A program made the translations under genes and the position numbers. Below, piece after piece: positions 34,807 through 43,359 of a stretch of DNA of 64,000 nt. Positions within the stretch are counted from its first letter, which is position 1, and each line of letters opens with the position of its first letter. Source of the stretch: Alistipes sp. (GTDB taxonomy: Bacteria > Bacteroidota > Bacteroidia > Bacteroidales > Rikenellaceae); assembly GCA_021201825.1 (NCBI GenBank), contig JAJQED010000039.1, forward strand, positions 1 to 64,000. Direction: 5' to 3'. Under the pieces are notes generated by a model. It did no database searches and was not told the origin of the DNA. It was given only the letters and a program-made list of their open reading frames with translations.

Positions 34807-35727
34807 TTACAATTTTAGCATATTAAGGATTGATCCTTGGGCTTTTTGGCGGGTTTGTTCGTCGATTACTACTTGTGGGGTTTCGGTGAGCAGGCAGGTG
34901 TAGATTTTTTCCAGGGTCACCATTTTCATGTATACGCAGTCGTTGCAGCCGCAGGTGGAGTCTATGGGGGGTGCGGGGATAAATGTTTTGCGGGGGTTGT
35001 TTTTTTTCATTTGGTGGAGTATTCCCGATTCTGTCACTACTATGTAGGTGTGCGAGGGGTCTTCTTCCGTGTATTTCAGCAGGGCTGCCGTGCTGCCGAC
35101 GAAGTCGGCTATCAGCAGGATGGGTGCTTTGCATTCGGGGTGTGCGAGGACTTTGGCTTCGGGATATTCTTTTTTCAGGTCGAGTATCCTCTCCAAAGAG
35201 AATTCTTCGTGGACGTGGCAGGCACCGTCCCATATCACCATGTTTTGGCGGCCGGTGAGGCTTTTGAGGTAATTCCCGAGGTTGCGGTCCGGGGCAAATA
35301 TGACGGGTTGGTCGGGCGGGATGGATTCAATTACACGGACGGCATTGGAGGAGGTGCAGCAGATATCCGTGAGGGCTTTAACGTCGACCGTAGTGTTCAC
35401 GTAGGAGACGACCGTGTGGCCGGGGTAACGGGCTTTGAATTTCGCGAACTCTTCCGCGGGGCAGGATTCTGCCAGGGAGCAGCCGGCTTCGGGGTCGGGG
35501 ATGAGCACTTTTTTTCCGGGCGAGAGGACTTTGGCCGTTTCGGCCATGAAGTGTACTCCGGCGAAGACTATTATCTCGGCGGCGGTGGCGGCGGCCATTT
35601 CCGACAGGGCCAGCGAGTCTCCTATAAAGTCGGCGGCTTCCTGCACATCGGGCACCGTATAGTAATGGGCCAGTATGACGGCGTTCTTCTCTTTTTTCAG
35701 CTTAGCTATTTCGGCGGCGTAATCCAT
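34807..35727 (-). CDS. nadA: Quinolinate synthase
   Basis: The 306-residue enzyme condenses iminoaspartate and dihydroxyacetone phosphate to quinolinate for NAD synthesis, using a [4Fe-4S] cluster. The three cluster cysteine regions are visible: AGCSLAESCP, HPECKAP and CGCNDCVYMK. Other motifs are NAVILAHYYTVPDVQ and VVTESGILHQM. The length fits the family. nadB and nadC are not in the window. Its 3' end is followed by structured copy C. Confidence 0.95.
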   Translation of the reverse strand: MDYAAEIAKLKKEKNAVILAHYYTVPDVQEAADFIGDSLALSEMAAATAAEIIVFAGVHFMAETAKVLSPGKKVLIPDPEAGCSLAESCPAEEFAKFKARYPGHTVVSYVNTTVDVKALTDICCTSSNAVRVIESIPPDQPVIFAPDRNLGNYLKSLTGRQNMVIWDGACHVHEEFSLERILDLKKEYPEAKVLAHPECKAPILLIADFVGSTAALLKYTEEDPSHTYIVVTESGILHQMKKNNPRKTFIPAPPIDSTCGCNDCVYMKMVTLEKIYTCLLTETPQVVIDEQTRQKAQGSILNMLKL

Positions 35728-36089
35728 GGCTTACGGATTTTATATTTTTATTTAAGAATAAATTAAAATAAGATAAAAGTAAAACAATAAAGGGTGTTGA
35801 TATTGTCGGTAACTTTACAGATCGTCTTCCCGTGAATAGTTATCAAATTCCACCAACAAATATACCGTATTTACCGTGGGGCCGCAAGGGCATATCTGGG
35901 GCTTTGCCAACAGTTGTGGATAACCTTTTCGACATATCGACCCCGGTTGCTGAGTTAACAACGGCCGGTAAAAAAACGGGCATGGGCCGTTCGGAAGTTT
36001 TAGGATTTTTTCCTTGCATATCCCGGAACTTCCCGGTATAACCGCCCGGATGGATTTTCAAAATCCAAAGATTGTTTACTTGTTAAATT
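35728..36089. other. Intergenic interval with AT-rich tract and a DnaA-box match
   Basis: No gene is supported in these 362 bp. The first 100 bp are AT-rich. A perfect DnaA-box sequence (TTATCCACA on the minus strand, 35915-35923) lies near the middle; another (36133-36141) lies in the opposite orientation inside the end of mrp. The rest is not obviously structured. Confidence 0.45.
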
Positions 36090-37166
36090 TTACCGACAGG
36101 TTTTAACATTTCCGCCAACGGTTTTTTCCAGTTTATCCACAATCTTCCGGGCGGCTTCACGGTAATGTCCGGCGACGGGGCTGTCCGATAAAGCAGCCGG
36201 CACACCGTCGTCCGAAGACTGCATAACCGATTGGATCACCGGTATTTCCGCCAGCAGGTCGACTCCCTCTTCCCGGGCCATTTCCGCCGCGCCGCCACGG
36301 CCGAAGATATAGTAGCGGTTGTCAGGCAGCTCTTCGGGGGTGAACCAGGCCATGTTCTCGACAACCCCGAGCACCGGCACGGCGATCTTTTCGGACCGGA
36401 ACATCGAGATGCCCCGTTTCACGTCGGCGAGTGCAACCCTCTGCGGGGTGGAGACGATCACGGCCCCGTCCACGGCCAGTTCCGAAAGTATGGTAAGGTG
36501 CACGTCGCCGGTCCCGGGAGGGAGGTCTATCAACAGGTAGTCCAGTTCTCCCCAGCGGCATTGGTGGATAAGTTGTTTCAGGGCTCCTGTGGCCATCGGG
36601 CCGCGCCAGATCAGCGCGTCGTCGTCGTTGATAAAAAAGCCCACGGACATGATCCTCACCCCGTGTTTTTCTGCCGGGATTATCATCTCCCGGTTCTGCT
36701 GCATGTCCACTCCGGGTACGTAGTCTTCCAGGGCGAACATGGTCGGCTGGGAGGGGCCGTATATGTCGGCGTCCAGCAGGCCTACCTTGTATCCCATCCC
36801 GGCAAGCGCAACGGCGAGGTTGGCCGCGACGGTGGACTTTCCCACCCCGCCTTTGCCCGAGGCAATGGCGATAACCCTGCCGGCGTGGGCCGCCCCGTCG
36901 GGGGCTTGTGGTTTGGGCGGGATTTCCCGTTCTTTCACCTCGACCGTGATCTTACCCTCCATATGCGGGAACGCTTCCCCGAGCGCTGCGGTGAGCATTT
37001 TGCGGATGGAGTTCGCGAACGGGTCCCGGGCTTTTTTCAGGGCCAGGGTAACGGCTATCCGTTCGTCCGATAGGGCTACGCTCTCCACCATGCCCGATTC
37101 CGAGAGCGAAAGGCCGGTTTCGGGGTGGATGATCTGCCCCAGTATGGTGTCCACTTCTTTTTTCAT
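36090..37166 (-). CDS. mrp: Mrp/ApbC-type iron-sulfur carrier ATPase
   Basis: The 358-residue protein has an N-terminal DUF59-type domain (about 1-80) and a P-loop ATPase with SGKGGVGKST at 103-112 and DADIYGPSQP near 131. These proteins load iron-sulfur clusters onto targets. The C-terminal CxxC found in many Mrp proteins is absent: the segment reads ENMAWFTPEELPDNRYYIFG. If that motif is needed for cluster binding, this protein must use other ligands. A -7 box on the minus strand is at 37184-37191. Confidence 0.92.
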   Translation of the reverse strand: MKKEVDTILGQIIHPETGLSLSESGMVESVALSDERIAVTLALKKARDPFANSIRKMLTAALGEAFPHMEGKITVEVKEREIPPKPQAPDGAAHAGRVIAIASGKGGVGKSTVAANLAVALAGMGYKVGLLDADIYGPSQPTMFALEDYVPGVDMQQNREMIIPAEKHGVRIMSVGFFINDDDALIWRGPMATGALKQLIHQCRWGELDYLLIDLPPGTGDVHLTILSELAVDGAVIVSTPQRVALADVKRGISMFRSEKIAVPVLGVVENMAWFTPEELPDNRYYIFGRGGAAEMAREEGVDLLAEIPVIQSVMQSSDDGVPAALSDSPVAGHYREAARKIVDKLEKTVGGNVKTCR

Positions 37167-37183
37167 TGCCTGGTTATTTTTTA

Positions 37184-37191
37184 CAAAGATA
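37184..37191 (-). promoter_or_regulatory. -7 box of mrp
   Basis: TATCTTTG on the minus strand, 18 bp before the mrp ATG, within the divergent gap to sppA. Confidence 0.5.
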
Positions 37192-37315
37192 ACGATTCGG
37201 CGCCCGATTCACCCCATCCCGGCCCGGTTGGCATTAAGCAGGCCGGGCGGGATACCGACTCGCTTTATTTTATTATCTTTACGATTCATATTCATCCTTT
37301 TTAAAAGTACAGGTT

Positions 37316-39133
37316 ATGACATTCATGAAAACTTTCTGGGCTGCTCTGCTGGCCTCGGTGGTCGGCGGGATCGTGCTGACCCTTTTCATATACCTTATAC
37401 TGGCCGGTATGGCTGCTGCCCTGAGTACCGGCCCCCTAAAGGTGGAGGCCAATTCGGTGCTGAAGATAGACTTCTCCACCGGCATAAAGGATGCTCCCGG
37501 GTCGTCGCCGTTCAACGTAGGTTTCGGCGGTGTCTCGGTATCCAAGGCAAATACCATGCTCCAGGTCGTCTCGGCGCTCGAAAAGGCCGCTTCGGACAAT
37601 AATATAAAGGGGGTGCTTATCGACCTTACTGGCGGCGGCTCCGCCAACCTTGCCAATATAGAGGAGCTGCGCAGTGCACTTCAGGAGTTCAAGGAATCCG
37701 GCAAATTCGTGGTAAGCTACGGCGATTATTACAGCCAGATCGGGTACTACCTCTCGTCGGTGTCGGATGCCGTTCTGCTCAACCCGGTGGGTTTCCTGGA
37801 TTGGAAAGGGATGTCCATGGGCGTTATGTTCTACAAGGGCCTGCTGGATAAACTCGGGGTAAAGACGGAGGTAGTGCGGCACGGTACGTTCAAATCGGCC
37901 GTGGAGCCGTTTATCCTCGACTCGATGAGCCCCGAAAACAGGCTGCAGTACAATACCCTTGTGGAGAGTATCTGGGAGGCCATACTGGACGATGTATCCG
38001 CATCGCGCGGGATCGACGGTTACCTGCTCGACCAGTATGCATCGGGCCTTGCGGTGCGGTCGGCAGGCGACGCCCTGCAATGCGGCTTCGTGGACGCACT
38101 CGTTTACCGGGACCAGGCAGAATGGTTCGTGAAGAAGCTGGCCGGGGGTGAGGATATTCCGGTAGCCCTTGCCAAATTGCAGGCGCTCGGTAACGGCACG
38201 GACGACGACGACAAGGAACAGAACTATATTACCCTGGGCAACTATATCTCCGCCGGGGTTACGTTCGGTCCCCGCACGTCCAAGAACAAGGTGGCCCTGA
38301 TATATGCGGAGGGTTCTATCGTGGACGGCGGCGGGAGCGAGGATGTAGTGGGTACCGATGTGGCGGCACGTCTGGCCCGTGCCCGCAAGGACGACGAGAC
38401 CAAGGCGGTCGTGCTCCGGGTCAATTCCCCGGGCGGGAGCGCCCTTGCCTCGGAACTTATCTGGAGGGAGATGGAGCTTACCCGTGCTGTAAAACCGGTT
38501 ATCGTTTCCATGGGCGGCCTGGCCGCTTCGGGCGGTTACTATATCTCCTGCCCTGCTGACCTGATATTTACCGACCGCACTACCCTTACCGGTTCCATCG
38601 GCGTGTTCGGCCTGCTGTTCGACGTGTCGGGAGCGATGAAAGACAAACTGGGCATTACCGTGGACGTGGTACGCACCAACCCGTCAGCCGACTGGGGCGG
38701 TATGTACCGTGGCCTCACACAGACCGAGCGCGAGGCTATTCAGTACAGCATCGAGGAGGTTTACGATACGTTCGTGAGCCACGTAGCCGACGGACGCAAC
38801 ATGGATTGGGACGAAGTCGACGCCATAGGTGAGGGCCGGGTATGGACCGGTGCCAATGCCGTCGAGTTAGGCCTTGCCGACGGCTTCGGCGGCCTGAAAG
38901 ACGCTATTGCCCTGGCGGCAGACCGCGCCGGTATCGCCGAGGACTTCCGTGTTTGGCAGGTGGTTGACCAACCCGATCCGGTGTTAGCCCTGCTGGAATC
39001 CCTGGGCGGCATCCGCAGTGCGTCGGTGGAGGAAGAACTGGGAGAACTTTATCAGGAATACAAATCCATTCGCGAGATGGTAAGCGGCCAGGGAGTGCAG
39101 GCACGGATGCCATATACGTTCGTGATCGAATAA
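37316..39133 (+). CDS. sppA: Signal peptide peptidase SppA, 67K type
   Basis: The 605-residue protein begins with a membrane-spanning signal anchor (MKTFWAALLASVVGGIVLTL). It has the two-domain SppA fold. Lys193 lies in GTFKSAVEPF, and the nucleophile Ser405 lies in GLAASGGYYI. It cleaves remnant signal peptides in the inner membrane. The start is uncertain between 37316 and 37325 because two ATGs lie three codons apart; both leave the same anchor. It is followed by a terminator at 39159-39188. Confidence 0.94.
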   Translation: MTFMKTFWAALLASVVGGIVLTLFIYLILAGMAAALSTGPLKVEANSVLKIDFSTGIKDAPGSSPFNVGFGGVSVSKANTMLQVVSALEKAASDNNIKGVLIDLTGGGSANLANIEELRSALQEFKESGKFVVSYGDYYSQIGYYLSSVSDAVLLNPVGFLDWKGMSMGVMFYKGLLDKLGVKTEVVRHGTFKSAVEPFILDSMSPENRLQYNTLVESIWEAILDDVSASRGIDGYLLDQYASGLAVRSAGDALQCGFVDALVYRDQAEWFVKKLAGGEDIPVALAKLQALGNGTDDDDKEQNYITLGNYISAGVTFGPRTSKNKVALIYAEGSIVDGGGSEDVVGTDVAARLARARKDDETKAVVLRVNSPGGSALASELIWREMELTRAVKPVIVSMGGLAASGGYYISCPADLIFTDRTTLTGSIGVFGLLFDVSGAMKDKLGITVDVVRTNPSADWGGMYRGLTQTEREAIQYSIEEVYDTFVSHVADGRNMDWDEVDAIGEGRVWTGANAVELGLADGFGGLKDAIALAADRAGIAEDFRVWQVVDQPDPVLALLESLGGIRSASVEEELGELYQEYKSIREMVSGQGVQARMPYTFVIE

Positions 39134-39158
39134 ACATAAGGCCTGAAACACAGTACAG

Positions 39159-39188
39159 GACGGGGCATAATTTATGCCCTGTCTTTTT
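39159..39188 (+). terminator. Terminator of sppA
   Basis: The arms GACGGGGCATAA and TTATGCCCTGTC pair with one G-T step and are followed by TTTTT. It lies 25 bp after the sppA stop. Confidence 0.75.
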
Positions 39189-39218
39189 GGATATAGAATC
39201 GAAAATAGGATTGGGATA

Positions 39219-40040
39219 ATGGCAGTGGATAATTTTCCGGCGAGGTTATACAAGATAACGGAGGCGTTTTACAGGGATGTACCGTCTACGGCAGACACAC
39301 ATGCTTTCCTGGACAAGCTGGTGGAATTCCTTTTCCCGCTAAGGGGGAACAAGGACCGGTCGCTAAAGGAGACGGAACTGTTATGGGAGATTCTGCAAAA
39401 GGATTTCCATAAGATAATAGTGCCCGTATGCGAACACCGGGACTGCTGCTGTGTGAACCTTACAGAAAGGTTTTTCGGCGAACTTCCGCTCATCTTCACA
39501 GGGCTGCTGCAGGATGCCGAGATGTACACCGAGTGCGACCCGGCGGCATTCTGCAAGGAGGAGGTGATACTGTGCTATCCGGGCTTCTATGCCGTGATGA
39601 TCTACCGGTTCGCCAATGTCCTGCATAAGCTCGATATCCCCATCCTGCCCCGCGTCATTTCCGAGTACGCCCATTCCCGCACCGGCATCGACATCCACCC
39701 GGGAGCGGAGATAGGCAAACGGTTCTATATCGACCACGGCACGGGGATCGTTATCGGCGAGACGACCGTGATCGGCAACAACGTCAAACTTTACCAGGGG
39801 GTTACCCTCGGGGCGACGTTCGTCTCCAAAAAGCTGGAGGGTATCCGCCGGCACCCGACGATCGAGGACAACGTGATCATCTATTCCGGGGCCACGGTCC
39901 TCGGGGGGGATACCGTCATCGGCCATGACACGGTGATCGGCGGTAACGTGTGGCTGATCGAGAGTGTGCCGCCCTACTCCAAGGTCTACCACAAACCCGA
40001 AATGATCATCAAGGGCCAGATGCCCGTCGGACAGCAGTAA
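39219..40040 (+). CDS. cysE: Serine O-acetyltransferase (EpsC type)
   Basis: I chose the ATG at 39219, preceded by AGGATTGGG, giving 273 residues. An earlier in-frame ATG would start inside the terminator. The C-terminal half has hexapeptide repeats of a left-handed beta helix: DIHPGAEIGKRFYIDHG, TVIGNNVKLYQGVTLG and GATVLGGDTVIG. It acetylates serine for cysteine synthesis. The cysteine-rich patch CEHRDCCCVNL near residue 73 is a distinctive detail of this copy. It converges with tex. Confidence 0.94.
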   Translation: MAVDNFPARLYKITEAFYRDVPSTADTHAFLDKLVEFLFPLRGNKDRSLKETELLWEILQKDFHKIIVPVCEHRDCCCVNLTERFFGELPLIFTGLLQDAEMYTECDPAAFCKEEVILCYPGFYAVMIYRFANVLHKLDIPILPRVISEYAHSRTGIDIHPGAEIGKRFYIDHGTGIVIGETTVIGNNVKLYQGVTLGATFVSKKLEGIRRHPTIEDNVIIYSGATVLGGDTVIGHDTVIGGNVWLIESVPPYSKVYHKPEMIIKGQMPVGQQ

Positions 40041-40065
40041 GGCCCCGCTTCGGGCCGCACCCGGT

Positions 40066-42195
40066 TTATTCCGCTGTTTTCATCGTCAGGCTTACCCGGC
40101 CGCGCTCCGTGTCCGCCTCGAGTACTTTTACCGTTACCCTCTGCCGTAGCGAAACCACCTGCGCCGGGTCCGATACATACTTGTCCGCCATCTGGGAAAC
40201 GTGCACCAGCCCGTCCTGTTTGATGCCGATATCGACGAACGCCCCGAAATTGGTGATATTGGTGACGATCCCCGGCAGGACCATTCCGGGCCGCAGGTCC
40301 GATATATCCGAAACCCCGTCCGGGAAGCTGAACGCTTCTAGGCGGCCGCGCGGGTCGCGTCCCGGTTTATCTAGCTCTTCCATAATATCGCGCAGGGTCG
40401 GCAGGCCGGTTCGGGCGGTGACATAGCGGTTTATGTCGATCGCAGAGCGCAAAGACTTATCTTCCAGCAGGCGGGGGACGCTTACACCGGCGTCTGCGGC
40501 CATCTTATCAACGATATGGTACGATTCCGGATGTACGGCCGTATTGTCCAGCGGGTTTGCCGCTGCGGCGATGCGGAGGAACCCGGCGCCCTGCTCGAAT
40601 GACCGGGCCCCGAGCCGGGGAACTTTCCTGAGCTCTTCACGCGAGCGGAACGGGCCGTTGGCCGTGCGGTATTCCACGATATTGCGGGCGAGGGTTGCCC
40701 CGATCCCGGAGACGTAGGAGAGCAGTCTCTCCGATGCCGTGTTCAGCTCCACCCCTACGAGATTCACACAGCTTTCCACTACCGTATCCAGCGACCTTTT
40801 GAGGTCCCCCTGATCCACGTCGTGCTGGTACTGTCCGACCCCGATGGATTTGGGGTCGATCTTCACCAGTTCCGCCAGCGGGTCGGCCAGCCTGCGGCCG
40901 ATCGATATGGCCCCGCGCACGGTTACGTCCAGGTCCGGGAACTCGCGGCGGGCTTCATCCGATGCGGAATAGACGCTCGCGCCGTCTTCGCTCACCGTGT
41001 GCACTTCCACGCCGGCGGGAAGACCCAACCCGGCCACGAACCGTTCGGTCTCCCGGCTGGCGGTGCCGTCCCCGATGGCTATGGCTTCGATCCCGTACTT
41101 GTTCACGGCACTGTGGACCTGTGCCGCCGCTTGGTCCGGTCGCGACTGCGGAGGGTGGGGGTAGATATTGAAATGGTCCAGCAGGTTGCCCTGCCGGTCC
41201 AGGCAGGCGACCTTGCAGCCGCTGCGGAAGCCCGGGTCGATACCCATTACGCTTCTGCTGCCCAGGGGCGGGGCCAGCAGTAGCTGACGCAGGTTGGCCG
41301 CGAACACCTTTATCGCCTCGTCGCCCGCCCGTTTACGCGCCTCCGAGAGGGCCTCGTTCTCCAGCGACGGCCGCAGGAGCCGGCGGTACCCGTCGAGTAC
41401 CGCATTCTGGACCATTCCCTTTGCCGGGGAGTCACGCCGGATAAAAATACGGTTAAGTATCCCGAGGGCCTTATCCTCGTCCGGCAGGGCGCTTACACGC
41501 AGAATGCCCTCTTTTTCCCCGCGTAATACGGCCAGCAGGCGGTGGGAGGGCATACGGCGCAGGGGTTCGCTCCGGTCGAAATAGTCGCCGTATTTCTGCC
41601 CTTGCGCCTCCTTGCCTTTAACGACTTTCGAGACCAGCATGGCTTCCCGTGCGAACAACGCGCGTACCCCGTTGCGGGCCTTTTCGCTTTCGCTCACCCA
41701 TTCGGCGATAATGTCCGAGGCCCCGGCAAGGGCATCCCCGACGGAGGCCACATCGCCACGGACGAACCTCGGTGCAAGTTGTTCGGGGACCGTCCCGTCC
41801 TGACGCATTACGAGGGCGGCCAGCGGTTCCAGCCCCCTTTCGCGGGCTATTGTGGCCCGGGTCCGTTTGCGGGGCTTGTAGGGCAGGTAGATATCTTCCA
41901 GTACGGCAGGGTCCCAGCACTCCTCGATGCGGATGCGAAGTTCCGGCGTTAGTTTTCCCTGCTCCCCCACGGAGGCCAGAACGGTCTCCTTACGTTTGAT
42001 CAGTTCGGTTATCCGGCGGTGGGCCTCCCCGATACGGGCAACGGCCTGCTCGTCCAGCCCTCCGGTAGCCTCCTTGCGGTAGCGGCTTATGAACGGAATG
42101 GTGGCACCCCCCTCGAACAGGCGCAGGACTCCCTGCACACCCGGCAGGGGTAAAGATTCGGCTGCGCAGATCAGCCGGGCTATATCGTATTCCAT
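40066..42195 (-). CDS. tex: Tex-family transcription accessory/RNA-binding protein
   Basis: The 709-residue protein follows the Tex order. An N-terminal helical region has ATIPFISRYRKEATGGLDE. A YqgF-like domain contains GIDPGFRSGCKVA, then helix-hairpin-helix elements (LSYVSGIGATLARNIVEYR). A C-terminal S1 domain reads PGIVTNITNFGAFVDIG. Tex affects transcription and nucleic-acid metabolism. It lies 4 bp downstream of hydF, and patatin-hydF-tex run in one direction. Confidence 0.95.
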   Translation of the reverse strand: MEYDIARLICAAESLPLPGVQGVLRLFEGGATIPFISRYRKEATGGLDEQAVARIGEAHRRITELIKRKETVLASVGEQGKLTPELRIRIEECWDPAVLEDIYLPYKPRKRTRATIARERGLEPLAALVMRQDGTVPEQLAPRFVRGDVASVGDALAGASDIIAEWVSESEKARNGVRALFAREAMLVSKVVKGKEAQGQKYGDYFDRSEPLRRMPSHRLLAVLRGEKEGILRVSALPDEDKALGILNRIFIRRDSPAKGMVQNAVLDGYRRLLRPSLENEALSEARKRAGDEAIKVFAANLRQLLLAPPLGSRSVMGIDPGFRSGCKVACLDRQGNLLDHFNIYPHPPQSRPDQAAAQVHSAVNKYGIEAIAIGDGTASRETERFVAGLGLPAGVEVHTVSEDGASVYSASDEARREFPDLDVTVRGAISIGRRLADPLAELVKIDPKSIGVGQYQHDVDQGDLKRSLDTVVESCVNLVGVELNTASERLLSYVSGIGATLARNIVEYRTANGPFRSREELRKVPRLGARSFEQGAGFLRIAAAANPLDNTAVHPESYHIVDKMAADAGVSVPRLLEDKSLRSAIDINRYVTARTGLPTLRDIMEELDKPGRDPRGRLEAFSFPDGVSDISDLRPGMVLPGIVTNITNFGAFVDIGIKQDGLVHVSQMADKYVSDPAQVVSLRQRVTVKVLEADTERGRVSLTMKTAE

Positions 42196-42199
42196 ACTA

Positions 42200-43351
42200 T
42201 CAGCGTATTTTACGTATCAGCATCCCGTAATTGGTGACCGGCACACCGGCCGCCGCCGCCCGGCGTATCCTCTGCATAAGCTGCCGGCGGGTCACCATAC
42301 ATCCCCCGCATTGCACCATCAGGGCATAGCCGGAGAGGTCGGCCGGAAGGGGCGCCGTCCCGGCCGCAAAGTCGAAAAGCAGGTCTCTGCCCGTGTATTC
42401 CCGAAGCCAGTGCGGTATCTTCACCCGGCCGATGTCGTCACAGCTGACCTGGTGCGAACAATTCTCGGCGATTAAGATCCGGTCCCCGTCCCGCAGCCCG
42501 TCCACGGCCTGCAGACCCGCCGTATAGAGCCCGTAATCCCCTTTGGCGGCGGCAAGCAGGATGCTGAACGTGGTCACCTCGATTTGCGCCGGTGTAATAT
42601 CCCGCACTTCCCGGTAGACCTGCGAATCGGTAATGACCAGAGTCGGTTCGGGGATGTATTGCAATGTCGCCGGCAGTTGGGCAGGTTGTATCACTATCGC
42701 CGTGGCGTTGCGGTCCAGCGTCTCGCGGACGGCCTGCATCTGGGGCAGGATCATCCGCCCGGCAGGGGCCTCCGAATCGATAGGGCAGACCATAATAACC
42801 CGGTCGCCCGCCCGGACGAGGTTCCCGAGCATGGCCGGGGCCTGCCAGGCCTCGGGCGGGAGCGTTTTCTTCACCGTTTCAAGCAATGCGTCCCGTTCGG
42901 TGTCCGTGCCGTTCAGAATATCCAGTTCGAACGTCCCGGCCGGCAGGTCCCCGGCCGGGCAGCCGGCATTCCCGATACGGTTGCAGACGGGTATGTAAGG
43001 CAATCCCGCCTGCTCGAACTGCCACGTGAGCTCCCGCTCCGGCTCTCCCCACTGCCGGAAAACCAGCAGGGCAAGGTCCGACTGATCCATCGCCGAGCTT
43101 GTGGCCCCGAGCCGCCGGTCGGCCAGCGGGGACCGGTCGTCGATCCCCCCGGTGTCGATGAATATCACCGGGGCGAACCCGATTATCTCGTACGATTTGC
43201 GAACCGGGTCGGTGGTCGTGCCCTCCTGCGCCGAAGTGATGGAGGCCATAGTGCCCGTTATGAAGTTCAGCAGGGTGCTCTTGCCAGCGTTACACCGCCC
43301 GAATATCCCTATATGCGGTTTGTTTTCCCTGCCTGCCTGTGGTCTGCCCAT
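42200..43351 (-). CDS. hydF: [FeFe]-hydrogenase maturation GTPase HydF
   Basis: The 383-residue protein has a G domain with P-loop FGRCNAGKST at 17-26 and FIDTGGIDD (switch II). Its C-terminal cluster-binding residues are in NCSHQ and QCGGC. HydF is the scaffold that receives the di-iron precursor from HydE and HydG and hands it to the hydrogenase. The cell should therefore have an [FeFe] hydrogenase, but none is in the window, and neither is hydE. It is 8 bp downstream of the patatin gene and 4 bp upstream of tex. Confidence 0.94.
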   Translation of the reverse strand: MGRPQAGRENKPHIGIFGRCNAGKSTLLNFITGTMASITSAQEGTTTDPVRKSYEIIGFAPVIFIDTGGIDDRSPLADRRLGATSSAMDQSDLALLVFRQWGEPERELTWQFEQAGLPYIPVCNRIGNAGCPAGDLPAGTFELDILNGTDTERDALLETVKKTLPPEAWQAPAMLGNLVRAGDRVIMVCPIDSEAPAGRMILPQMQAVRETLDRNATAIVIQPAQLPATLQYIPEPTLVITDSQVYREVRDITPAQIEVTTFSILLAAAKGDYGLYTAGLQAVDGLRDGDRILIAENCSHQVSCDDIGRVKIPHWLREYTGRDLLFDFAAGTAPLPADLSGYALMVQCGGCMVTRRQLMQRIRRAAAAGVPVTNYGMLIRKIR

Positions 43352-43359
43352 TGCGGAAT

